A stretch of DNA of 7,421 nucleotides from JAQICJ01 sp041686345 (GTDB taxonomy: Bacteria > Myxococcota_A > Polyangia > HGW-17). The position numbers and the translations under genes are program-made. The stretch lies in NCBI GenBank assembly GCA_041686345.1, contig JAWLEA010000158.1, forward strand, positions 1-7,421. Direction: 5' to 3'. Each line of letters begins with the position of its first letter. Position 1 is the first letter of the stretch. This document shows, piece after piece, positions 1 through 6,422 of the stretch. The notes under the pieces are model-generated. The model searched no databases. It had not been told where the DNA came from and saw nothing but the letters and a program-made list of their open reading frames with translations.

Positions 1-548
1 TAATTAAATGGTTCGGACATATAATTAATGTGATCCCTTATTTCCTGCATATGATCATTGAACTCGTACTCGCTGTTGATCCGATAAGCCAAAAAGGAAC
101 GAAATGACTTAATGGGTTTAATCCAGAATGGAGGAATCATTTCAATTTTTTGATAAGCCTGATTGTCAAAGGGATCAAATGCCATAAACATCGGAACGCT
201 TCTAGGGATCACCTTGTTTTGCTCCAATCTGCTCCAATACTTGTGCTCACACTTCAACACGCTTTCCAGGGATGGCCCTATTAATTTGTACCGGTCTGCG
301 ATAACAGGAACCAGATCGGTGCCGGGAAAATCGTAATAGGAAACCACAGCATCAATCCTTCCATTTTGATCAATTCGTTCGAAGGACGTTTCAATAAGAT
401 TTTTCATATCGAACTGTTCCATGCCCCGCATTTCTTCATATTTGACTGCGGCAAGGAAATCGCAATCATTGGCCTCGGGCAACCTTTTGAGCTTCTCAAG
501 GTTGAAATCATCAAGGCCTACAACAAAAATTTGTTTTCTGTCGGTCAT
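1..548 (-). CDS. ATP-grasp-type protein, N-terminal part (runs off the left edge)
   Basis: The reading frame is open from an ATG at 548 down to base 1, giving 182 codons with no stop; the C-terminal half lies outside the window. The product starts MTDRKQIFVVGLDDFN, a Rossmann-like beta strand typical of a pre-ATP-grasp domain. It continues with 'DAVVSYYDFPGTDLVPVIADRY' split over residues 67-88, then GPSLESVLKCEHKYWSRLEQ, which matches the region of biotin-carboxylase/carboxylate-amine ligase-like proteins where a Lys opens the ATP-grasp fold. PPFWIKPIKSFRSFLAYRI follows and aligns with the nucleotide-binding 'xxKP' strand. Family members couple ATP hydrolysis to ligation of a carboxylate to an amine or thiol; the substrate cannot be told. 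The glycine-rich loop usually found after 'KP' is replaced by KSFRSF, so activity is uncertain. There is no Shine-Dalgarno sequence and no clear promoter in the 231 bases upstream. The ATP-grasp assignment is by motif recognition only. Confidence 0.7.
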   Translation of the reverse strand, partial: MTDRKQIFVVGLDDFNLEKLKRLPEANDCDFLAAVKYEEMRGMEQFDMKNLIETSFERIDQNGRIDAVVSYYDFPGTDLVPVIADRYKLIGPSLESVLKCEHKYWSRLEQNKVIPRSVPMFMAFDPFDNQAYQKIEMIPPFWIKPIKSFRSFLAYRINSEYEFNDHMQEIRDHINYMSEPFN

Positions 549-779
549 TTTCTGTTTCAGATAATTAAATTAATAACAATAAAACTTAAGCAGCCCAAAA
601 CTCATAAAAAATTTTGAATTTATACCCGCACCCGAAAAAGTTTTATAAAAATTTCTTTTCGAAGAGCAACACAATTTTTTAAATACCTCTAATTCAACAA
701 AGATTATGATGGATGCACGCACCGAATTCTGGCCACTCACTTTAAATTGCGAACCGATACTATCACCGGCAAAATGCTC

Positions 780-1259
780 TTAACATGGTAATTTTTTGAT
801 TATATCGTTATGCTGCGGATATTTTTCAATTACCTCCTCCTGGGTAAACATCTCAAAATCATCAAAATGGAACCCAGGAGCCATATTACAGCTAACCAAT
901 ACAAAACTATCCGGTTCAGGTACTTCTCCTCCAAAAATGGTACCCCCCGGTACCAACAATGACAGATGCTGATCCTTATCCGGGTCATTCCCCAGAATAT
1001 GCTTCTCAAATTCACCTCCTGGGGTGAAAAAATACAGATTCATTGGTGAGCCATAATGAAAATACCAGTATTCATTGTATTTTAATCTATGAAACCGGGA
1101 AGGCACATTGGAAGGGAGTAAATAAAAAATGTTTGTTGCCAGGTTACGCCCTTCCACTGTTCTTTTATTTCTGTAAGTTTCCCTGTAATAACCTCCTTCA
1201 GGATGTTTGATTAAATCCAGTTGTTCTATCCAGTAGTCCGCACAATTTTTATCCATCAT
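780..1259 (-). CDS. DUF985 family cupin (Cupin_5-like)
   Basis: A 159-residue protein of the usual length for a single-domain DUF985 cupin (RmlC-like fold, related to yeast YML079w). Visible family motifs in order are HPEGGYYRETYR (residues 19-30), RFHRL (55-59) followed by NEYWYFHYG (62-70), LLVPGGTIFGGE (101-112) and VSCNMAPGFHFDDFE (122-136). These correspond to the strands lining the cupin barrel, with His57 and neighbouring polar residues facing the probable ligand site. The biochemical role of the family is not settled; a small-molecule-binding or isomerase-like function is usually suggested, so no substrate is assigned. The start is one of two adjacent ATG codons (1257-1259 or 1254-1256), and no Shine-Dalgarno sequence separates them. 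It is probably a single-gene unit: the next minus-strand gene begins 231 bases downstream, and a good promoter lies about 95-125 bases upstream of the start. Confidence 0.9.
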   Translation of the reverse strand: MMDKNCADYWIEQLDLIKHPEGGYYRETYRNKRTVEGRNLATNIFYLLPSNVPSRFHRLKYNEYWYFHYGSPMNLYFFTPGGEFEKHILGNDPDKDQHLSLLVPGGTIFGGEVPEPDSFVLVSCNMAPGFHFDDFEMFTQEEVIEKYPQHNDIIKKLPC

Positions 1260-1354
1260 TCTTATAAATTGATTCTACGTTTATTTTTCAAAACAGATCA
1301 TTAAAAATACCTCAGTGAAGATTAAAAACAATCTGAGGTTCATCCGTCAAATTA

Positions 1355-1384
1355 CAAAGATATTAAATCAAACAATTTTATCAA
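1355..1384 (-). promoter_or_regulatory. Bacteroidota-type promoter for the cupin gene
   Basis: On the minus strand a TTG (plus-strand bases 1382-1384) is followed after exactly 19 bases by TATCTTTG (1362 down to 1355), a perfect match to the Bacteroidota -7 consensus TAnnTTTG with the usual -33 spacing. Transcription would start near 1349 and give a leader of about 90 bases before the cupin ATG. The match is sequence-based only. Confidence 0.55.
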
Positions 1385-1388
1385 TTCA

Positions 1389-1419
1389 TTGAATTTTTTA
1401 GGACTAATTAGTATTTTCG
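1389..1419 (+). promoter_or_regulatory. Possible promoter of the SpoIIE/Sia-like operon
   Basis: A TTG at 1389-1391 is followed after 20 bases by TATTTTCG (1412-1419), one mismatch from the TAnnTTTG consensus. Transcription would begin near 1425, about 30 bases before the first gene. The match is weaker than the opposing promoter, and its -33 element lies only four bases from the -33 element of the cupin promoter, so the two may compete or be co-regulated. Confidence 0.35.
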
Positions 1420-1455
1420 AGCCTGATCAAACTTTAATAAGAAACCTCAACCGAT

Positions 1456-2706
1456 TTGATACGTAAGAAGGAATATACTATATTGCTTGGAGATGATTCA
1501 GAACTGGACTTAATGTTTGCAGATCAGGTTTTAAAATCCTACAATGAGAATTACGAAATTCTCATGGCTTATGATGGTTTGGAGGTTTGCGAAAAAGCAA
1601 TCAGACAATACCCGGATATAATATTCGTGGATCTTAACTTGCCACAGATGAACGGTATTGATGTGATCCGCTTTCTTAAAAGCAACTATAGCACACAACA
1701 CATACCCATTCTGGTTATTACGGCCACAAATAATTTTCAGGAAGCTTTTGATGCCGGGGCAACGGATTTTATACAAAAACCTTTGGACAAAGATAGTCTG
1801 ATCATTCGTACCAGATCGGCTTTAAACCTTGTCGATTCCTACAGGGCCATAGAAAAACAAAAACTTGAGATTGAAAAACGGAACCATAAAATTATCAGGC
1901 AGCACGAGTCAGTGCTTCAGCAAAAAGAGATCATAAACAGGAAGGATAAGGAAATCACTGCGGATTTACGATATGCAAAACGGATACAGGATGCAATACT
2001 ACCCAAAAATTTGCTTTTTAGCGAGATATTCCCCCAGCATTTCATACTCAATATACCAAAACACATTGTAAGTGGTGATTTTTACTGGGTTGAAAAAAAA
2101 GATGACAAAGCCATTATTGCCGTTGGAGATTGTACCGGACACGGACTTTCAGGAGCACTGATGCAAATGATGGCACTCATTTTCCTCAATCAGACTATCA
2201 AACATAAATCCCTTGAAAATCCAAATGAAATTCTTGAAGCGCTAAGGGATTATGTGATCACCTCTCTCCATCAAACCGGAAGCTACGGAGAAACCCATGA
2301 CGGAATGGATATGGCATTATGTATAATCGACTATACAAATGATATTGTCAAATTTGCTGGTGCCAACAATCCGCTTTATATAGTAAATAACAAAGGCTTT
2401 CGGGAAATCAAGGGCGATCGTATGCCTGTGGGGATCAACTTCAATTATAATAAACCATTCACTACCCATGAGATACAAGTGGAAAAAGGAGATACCCTGT
2501 TTTTGTTCACGGATGGTTTTCCCGATCAATTCGGAGGACCCAAGGGGAAAAAATTCAGGTATAAATATTTCAAGGAACTATTGATCAGCAGCAACGGTTC
2601 CTCTGTCAAACAGCAAAAAGAGATACTCGAACAAACTTTTCACAAATGGAAGGAAGGATATGAGCAGCTTGACGATGTTTTGGTCGTGGGAATTAAAATC
2701 AATTAA
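1456..2706 (+). CDS. Response regulator with PP2C-type SpoIIE phosphatase output
   Basis: A 416-residue cytoplasmic protein. Residues 7-125 form a receiver domain: acidic pair Asp13/Asp14, phospho-acceptor Asp59 in FVDLNLP, switch Thr89 in VITAT and Lys108 in QKPLD. A charged coiled coil (about 128-172) leads to the linker LRYAKRIQDAILP and a SpoIIE/PP2C phosphatase domain (about 190-416). Its metal-binding acids are Asp208 (SGDFYW), Asp225 (GDCTGHG), Asp285 (DGMDMA), Asp353 (FTDG) and Asp406/407 (LDDV), so the domain looks active. Phosphorylation of Asp59 by an unseen histidine kinase probably controls dephosphorylation of a Ser/Thr-phosphorylated switch protein, likely the SiaC-like product encoded downstream. 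The start is a TTG at 1456: an in-frame stop lies at 1438-1440, and the first in-frame ATG (residue 19) would remove the first strand and the acidic pair. It is the first gene of a four-gene operon and overlaps, or nearly abuts, the next. Confidence 0.93.
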   Translation: MIRKKEYTILLGDDSELDLMFADQVLKSYNENYEILMAYDGLEVCEKAIRQYPDIIFVDLNLPQMNGIDVIRFLKSNYSTQHIPILVITATNNFQEAFDAGATDFIQKPLDKDSLIIRTRSALNLVDSYRAIEKQKLEIEKRNHKIIRQHESVLQQKEIINRKDKEITADLRYAKRIQDAILPKNLLFSEIFPQHFILNIPKHIVSGDFYWVEKKDDKAIIAVGDCTGHGLSGALMQMMALIFLNQTIKHKSLENPNEILEALRDYVITSLHQTGSYGETHDGMDMALCIIDYTNDIVKFAGANNPLYIVNNKGFREIKGDRMPVGINFNYNKPFTTHEIQVEKGDTLFLFTDGFPDQFGGPKGKKFRYKYFKELLISSNGSSVKQQKEILEQTFHKWKEGYEQLDDVLVVGIKIN

Positions 2707-4549
2707 AATTGAAAAATTAAAAATCTATACGGTGCGAGTTTTCATTCACATAACACTGATTTTATCTGTTTTGTTCTTTTTCTCAACAGATCAGTCTGCT
2801 GTTGCACAAAGTCTGAATTCCGATGACAAGAAGGACGTAGAACAATATGAAGAACAAATAACCCGCCACCAGGAAGAAAACAATTTAAAAAAAGAGCTGG
2901 AATATTCCAATAAAGTAGCCTTCATATACTGGCAAAACAACCTTTATGACAAAGCTCAGAAGTATTTTCAGCGGTGCCGGGAGATCAATGAAGAACTGGG
3001 TAATAAAAACGGGATAAAACTGACGAGCTATTACCTGGGCATGATTTTCTCTCAAAAGGAACAATACGAGCAGGCACTGGAATCTTTTCAGAGGGGTGTA
3101 AAGATAAGCAGGGAGCTGAATTTAACAAACAGCATTTTGTCCGGTTTGATCAATCTGGCTCAGACCCACCAGGCAATGAATAATTTCAAACAATCCAATC
3201 AATATGCCCAGAAAGCCCTGACATTGGCCAAAGAACAGGAAGATATGAAATCCGAGAAGTCTTGCTACAGTTTGCTCTCGGAAAACTTCAAAAAACTGGG
3301 CAACAACGAAAAAAGCACCAAATATTTCGAGCTGTTCTCATCCATTGATAAGCACTTAAAAGAAAAAAGGGTCTCAGAGATTCAGGAAAAATCCGAGAGT
3401 AAGGTGAATCAGGCTCAGAGTGAGAAACAAAAAAAAGAAGAAGAACTGAAAGAAGAGGTCAGTAAAAGAAAGATAACCCAGGACAGCCTGCAAAGGGCTA
3501 AACGCATCAGCCGGGAGAGACAAATGCAACTTGAAATGAAAGAGTTGGAAATCAAAAAGAAACAGGCCCAACTCAAGCTGGAGCAAACCATCCGCAATTC
3601 TTTAATCATCGGATTTTTATTGATTACCGGCTTCTCCATTCTGCTTTACCGTTTCTACAAGCAAAAGAAAAAAGCCAACAAAAAGCTGGAAGAACAATAT
3701 CAATACATCAATGCTCAAAACAAGCAGATACAGGAACAAAAGAATAAACTTGAAATACAGAATAATAAATTAAACGATAGTCTGACTTATGCAGAAAATA
3801 TCCAGGCCGCCATACTGCCGATTCAATCACAGCTAAAAAAAGAATTTGACATTTTCATTTTATACCGTCCTAAAGATATCGTTTCCGGTGACTTTTACTG
3901 GTTTACCCAGGTATACGAAGACGGAATGCCGGAGCCGATAACATACCTTGCAGTAGTGGATTGCACAGGGCACGGGGTACCGGGCGCGTTCATGTCAATG
4001 ATCGGAAACCGTATATTTAATGAAATCATTTCTGAAAAACATATTCTGGAACCTTCAAAAATACTGCAATTATTGAATCAATACATTGTTGAAGCATTGA
4101 AACAGGAAACCACAGATAATACCGATGGCATGGATGTATGTCTGATCAGCATGGAACATACAGAGAACCATGAAAAAAATATCAGCTTTGCAGGGGCCAA
4201 ACGACCGTTATATTATTACAGCAAAAGCGATAAAGAAATTAAGAAGGTAAAAGGCAACCGGTATTCCATTGGAGGCATCAACAAAAATAAGAAGGAGAAG
4301 GAATTTACCACCAGTCAGTTGGTTCTTCAAAAGGGCGATATACTATACCTGACTACTGATGGCATTTTCGATCAGGTAAATAATTCCCGGAAGCGATTTA
4401 GCAGCAAACGATTTTTAAAAGTACTCCATCATAATGCGGATAAATCTCTTGATGTACAGCACAATGAAATGGAAATGGCTCTGGATGAGTTCCGGGGGAG
4501 TTCCGAACAAAGAGATGACATCACCGTATTGGGAGCAAAAATCATATAA
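2660..4549 (+). CDS. Membrane-anchored TPR sensor with SpoIIE/PP2C phosphatase domain (SiaA-like role)
   Basis: Up to 629 residues. A hydrophobic signal segment (about 27-45) ends in the signal-peptidase site AVA|QS (cut after residue 49). Four or so TPR-like helical repeats follow (about 60-235; e.g. YDKAQKYFQRCREINEELGN, EQYEQALESFQRGVKISREL). Next come a long charged coiled coil (236-308), one transmembrane helix (about 314-331), a second coiled coil (338-372), the linker LTYAENIQAAILP and a SpoIIE/PP2C domain (390-629). Metal ligands are intact: Asp411 (SGDFYW), Asp434 (VDCTGHG), Asp492 (DGMDV), Asp567 (TTDG) and Asp619/620 (RDD). The TPR part should be outside the inner membrane and the phosphatase in the cytoplasm. 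By position and domain it fills the place of SiaA, dephosphorylating the SiaC-like protein. The start is uncertain: ATG 2660 overlaps the upstream gene by 47 bases, while GTG 2732 lies 25 bases past its stop and gives a standard 25-residue signal peptide. Confidence 0.9.
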   Translation: MSSLTMFWSWELKSIKIEKLKIYTVRVFIHITLILSVLFFFSTDQSAVAQSLNSDDKKDVEQYEEQITRHQEENNLKKELEYSNKVAFIYWQNNLYDKAQKYFQRCREINEELGNKNGIKLTSYYLGMIFSQKEQYEQALESFQRGVKISRELNLTNSILSGLINLAQTHQAMNNFKQSNQYAQKALTLAKEQEDMKSEKSCYSLLSENFKKLGNNEKSTKYFELFSSIDKHLKEKRVSEIQEKSESKVNQAQSEKQKKEEELKEEVSKRKITQDSLQRAKRISRERQMQLEMKELEIKKKQAQLKLEQTIRNSLIIGFLLITGFSILLYRFYKQKKKANKKLEEQYQYINAQNKQIQEQKNKLEIQNNKLNDSLTYAENIQAAILPIQSQLKKEFDIFILYRPKDIVSGDFYWFTQVYEDGMPEPITYLAVVDCTGHGVPGAFMSMIGNRIFNEIISEKHILEPSKILQLLNQYIVEALKQETTDNTDGMDVCLISMEHTENHEKNISFAGAKRPLYYYSKSDKEIKKVKGNRYSIGGINKNKKEKEFTTSQLVLQKGDILYLTTDGIFDQVNNSRKRFSSKRFLKVLHHNADKSLDVQHNEMEMALDEFRGSSEQRDDITVLGAKII

Positions 4550-4552
4550 CTT

Positions 4553-5107
4553 ATGGAGGAAAAAGATACCATTAATCACATTAGTACACACTTAATAGAA
4601 ACAAAGCGAAGCCTGCTTGCTTACGAAGGACCGTTCTTTATTGACTTGCTGACCATCTTTGGCAATTATTTAAAAATCATGACAGAAAACCATTCACTGA
4701 TTCAAAAAAAAATATTCAAGATCTATGTAGAATTGTCCCAAAATGTTGCCTATTATGCAGAAGAATATATAACCATCAATAGTGAATCGAAGAGAATAGG
4801 AATTGGAGAACTGAGAATTACAGAAGATGTGGATCAATATCTATTGATGACCAAAAATCTGGTAAAAACAAAAGATGCGAATGTTCTGTCTCAAAGGTGC
4901 GACATAATCAACAATTCAGCCCTGGAGGATTTAAAATACCTGAAAAGGGAATTGAGAAAAAGCTCAGAAAGCAATAAACTCGGTGCCCGTATCGGGCTGG
5001 TTCAGGCTAGACTTATTTCCAACAATCATTTAGATTTTGATATTATAGAAAAGAACAGACATTATTCTTATTTTAAATTGAAAGTAAAATTTGACAAGAA
5101 TGAATAA
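4553..5107 (+). CDS. siaB-like: SiaB-like protein kinase (DUF6272 family)
   Basis: A 184-residue cytoplasmic protein resembling the SiaB family, small kinases with a histidine-kinase-like (GHKL) ATPase fold that phosphorylate SiaC on Ser/Thr. Visible features are an N-terminal helical part (FFIDLLTIFGNYLKIM, 28-43), an N-box-like IYVELSQNVAYYAEEY (57-72) with Glu60 and Asn64 placed for Mg-ATP binding, GIGELRI (83-89), and NKLGARIGLVQARLIS (141-156), which sits where the ATP-lid/G2 glycines lie. There is no transmembrane segment. In Pseudomonas, SiaB opposes the phosphatase SiaA. The ATG is 3 bases after the stop of the TPR-phosphatase gene, and the gene overlaps the SiaC-like gene, so the three are almost certainly co-translated. 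The family call rests on motif memory and on the neighbouring phosphatase and DUF1987 gene, which agree with it. Confidence 0.82.
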   Translation: MEEKDTINHISTHLIETKRSLLAYEGPFFIDLLTIFGNYLKIMTENHSLIQKKIFKIYVELSQNVAYYAEEYITINSESKRIGIGELRITEDVDQYLLMTKNLVKTKDANVLSQRCDIINNSALEDLKYLKRELRKSSESNKLGARIGLVQARLISNNHLDFDIIEKNRHYSYFKLKVKFDKNE

Positions 5108-5489
5108 CATTAATCTTGATCGAGAAGCTTCCGCGCCTTATTATCCCGGTATCAAATTCAACGCGGAAACAGGAGTTTGTGAAATTGAAGGGGAATCGTA
5201 TATGGAAGAAGCCTATAAATTTTATCTCCCAATAATCAATTGGATCAAAGATTTCACAGAAAAGGAAAACCGCAAATTATACTTCAATGTCAAACTGATG
5301 TATTTTAATACCAGTACCTCCAAATGCCTTTTGGATATATTTGAACTTCTGAAAAAATATACAAATGAAGGCGGTGAAATCGAGGTCACCTGGTATTACG
5401 ACCCGGATGACCCGGACATGATTGATGAGGTAAAAGATTTTGAACGGGAAGCTGATCTGAATTTCAATATCAAAGAACTTCAAGCCTAA
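5100..5489 (+). CDS. siaC-like: SiaC-like phospho-switch protein (DUF1987 family)
   Basis: A small acidic protein of 129 residues from ATG 5100. The N-terminal half (APYYPGIKFNAETGVCEIEG, then ESYMEEAYKFYLPIINWIKDF) matches the DUF1987 pattern of 'TP.v.f....g...i.G.S..e.a..fy.Pi..W'. The middle strand/helix KLMYFNTSTSKCLLDIFELL carries the Thr/Ser cluster (Thr71, Ser72, Thr73, Ser74) aligning with the SiaC phosphorylation site (Thr68 in Pseudomonas), and the acidic tail YYDPDDPDMIDEVKDFE is also typical. The fold resembles STAS-type anti-sigma-factor antagonists. It is the probable substrate of the kinase and phosphatases upstream; in Pseudomonas the dephosphorylated form activates SiaD. A TTG at 5091 would add three residues, but ATG 5100 is preferred; it overlaps the end of the kinase gene by 8 bases, which suggests translational coupling. 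It is the last gene of the operon. Confidence 0.85.
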   Translation: MNNINLDREASAPYYPGIKFNAETGVCEIEGESYMEEAYKFYLPIINWIKDFTEKENRKLYFNVKLMYFNTSTSKCLLDIFELLKKYTNEGGEIEVTWYYDPDDPDMIDEVKDFEREADLNFNIKELQA

Positions 5490-5495
5490 AAAAGA

Positions 5496-6275
5496 CTATC
5501 CGTGAATTCCTTTAATCACTCCCCCATCTACACTGATGGTTTGGCCGGTAATGTATTCAGAATCTGGGGACAAAAGCCATTTTGCCAGCGAAGCAAGCTT
5601 CTTCGGATCGCCAATAAACCCTACCTTTGTTTGTCGCTTCATTTGCTCTCTGGCTTCCTCAAATGAAATATTTTCATCCTTGCTTTTTTTCTCAAATAAC
5701 CTATTAAGAGCTTTTGTATCATGGAATCCCGGTGCCAGTACATTTACGGTGATTCCCAGATGGGCCATCTCTTCGGACAGGGTTTTAGCATAACCTACCA
5801 CTGCCAGTCTCATGGAAGTGCTCAGCACCAGATTTTCTATAGGTTGCTTAACCGAGGCACTCTCTAAAAACAGAATCCTTCCGTATTGCTGCTCCTTGAA
5901 TTTCGGCAGAAGCATCTTGGTCAATTCCACTTTCCATTTCAAAAGGGAAGAATAAGCTTCATCCCAATCCTCAAGGGTGGTTTCCTCGATAAGCTTTGCA
6001 GGGGGACCTCCAGAATTCAGAAATATACCGTTTAAAAATCCGGTATCTGATTTTTTAACAATACGCTTGAGTGTGGAGGGATCGGACAAATCCCCTGCAA
6101 CATAATCCACCTTCCCGGGAGATTGTTTCCGGAAGCTTTGCAAATCATCTTCATTCCGGGCAACTGCAATAACATAAAAACCATCATTAACCAGGTTTTG
6201 GGCAACTGCATTGCCAAAGCCGCTTGTAGCTCCACAGACAATATACCGGCCGGTTTGTTTTTGTTTGTTTCCCAT
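5496..6275 (-). CDS. SDR family oxidoreductase, atypical FabG-like (non-canonical active site)
   Basis: A 259-residue Rossmann-fold protein of normal SDR length. The dinucleotide-binding motif is CGATSGFG (14-21), followed by AVARNEDDL (37-45), where Arg40 suggests NADP(H) preference, GDLSD (61-65), FLNSGGPP (85-92) in place of the usual NNAG, LESASVKQP (137-145) with the Ser position kept, and the C-terminal ITGQTISVDGG (242-252). The usual catalytic Tyr-x3-Lys is absent: the aligned stretch reads LVLSTSMRLAVVGYAKTLSEE. This pattern (SGGPP plus LSxxxR instead of YxxxK) is that of the described 'BKR-like' SDR subgroup that lacks a perfect catalytic tetrad, so it is probably a subfamily trait, not decay. 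Reaction and substrate are unknown. It starts at ATG 6275, shares a divergent intergenic region with ppdK, and its TAG stop lies 6 bases from the SiaC-like stop on the other strand. Confidence 0.88.
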   Translation of the reverse strand: MGNKQKQTGRYIVCGATSGFGNAVAQNLVNDGFYVIAVARNEDDLQSFRKQSPGKVDYVAGDLSDPSTLKRIVKKSDTGFLNGIFLNSGGPPAKLIEETTLEDWDEAYSSLLKWKVELTKMLLPKFKEQQYGRILFLESASVKQPIENLVLSTSMRLAVVGYAKTLSEEMAHLGITVNVLAPGFHDTKALNRLFEKKSKDENISFEEAREQMKRQTKVGFIGDPKKLASLAKWLLSPDSEYITGQTISVDGGVIKGIHG

Positions 6276-6352
6276 AAATATTCTGATTTAAATTCATTTT
6301 TTAATATTACTCGTATAAATTAAATTTGTTTAATAAATCACAAATTTTTGAA

Positions 6353-6360
6353 TATATTTG
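6353..6360 (+). promoter_or_regulatory. ppdK: Candidate -7 element of the ppdK promoter
   Basis: TATATTTG is a perfect match to the Bacteroidota -7 consensus TAnnTTTG and would give a leader of about 55 bases ahead of ppdK. The -33 element is poor: the nearest upstream TTG (6326-6328) is 24 bases away, longer than the usual 19-21. The leader just before the ATG is A/G-rich (AAAAGAAAGAAAAG) with no Shine-Dalgarno core, common in Bacteroidota. Confidence 0.35.
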
Positions 6361-6422
6361 TACCTCAAATTTTTGTAGAAACACACGGAACTAATAGTCA
6401 AACTTTTAAAAAGAAAGAAAAG

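Noticed and set aside
366..617. Plus-strand ORF of 83 codons opposite the ATP-grasp gene
   Set aside because: It is antisense to a clearly coding frame with recognisable motifs and shows no family resemblance of its own.
706..783. A 25-codon plus-strand ORF starting ATGATGGAT and ending at 783
   Set aside because: It overlaps the cupin 3' end, has no promoter, ribosome site or recognisable motif, and is of a length expected by chance. The similarity of its first codons to the cupin start appears coincidental.
2699..2712. Inverted repeat TCAATT-AA-AATTGA at the junction of the first two operon genes
   Set aside because: A two-base loop and pure A/T arms make a stable hairpin unlikely; it is probably a by-product of the AT-rich junction.
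5524..5539. CCATC-N6-GATGG inverted repeat near the convergent stops, considered as a terminator
   Set aside because: The stem is only 5 bp, no T-tract follows, and it lies in the conserved SVDGG coding region of the SDR.
6276..6422. A promoter for the SDR gene on the minus strand
   Set aside because: The best candidates (such as AAAATTTG, 6348 down to 6341) lack either the TA of the -7 box or a TTG at correct spacing, so no site is called.
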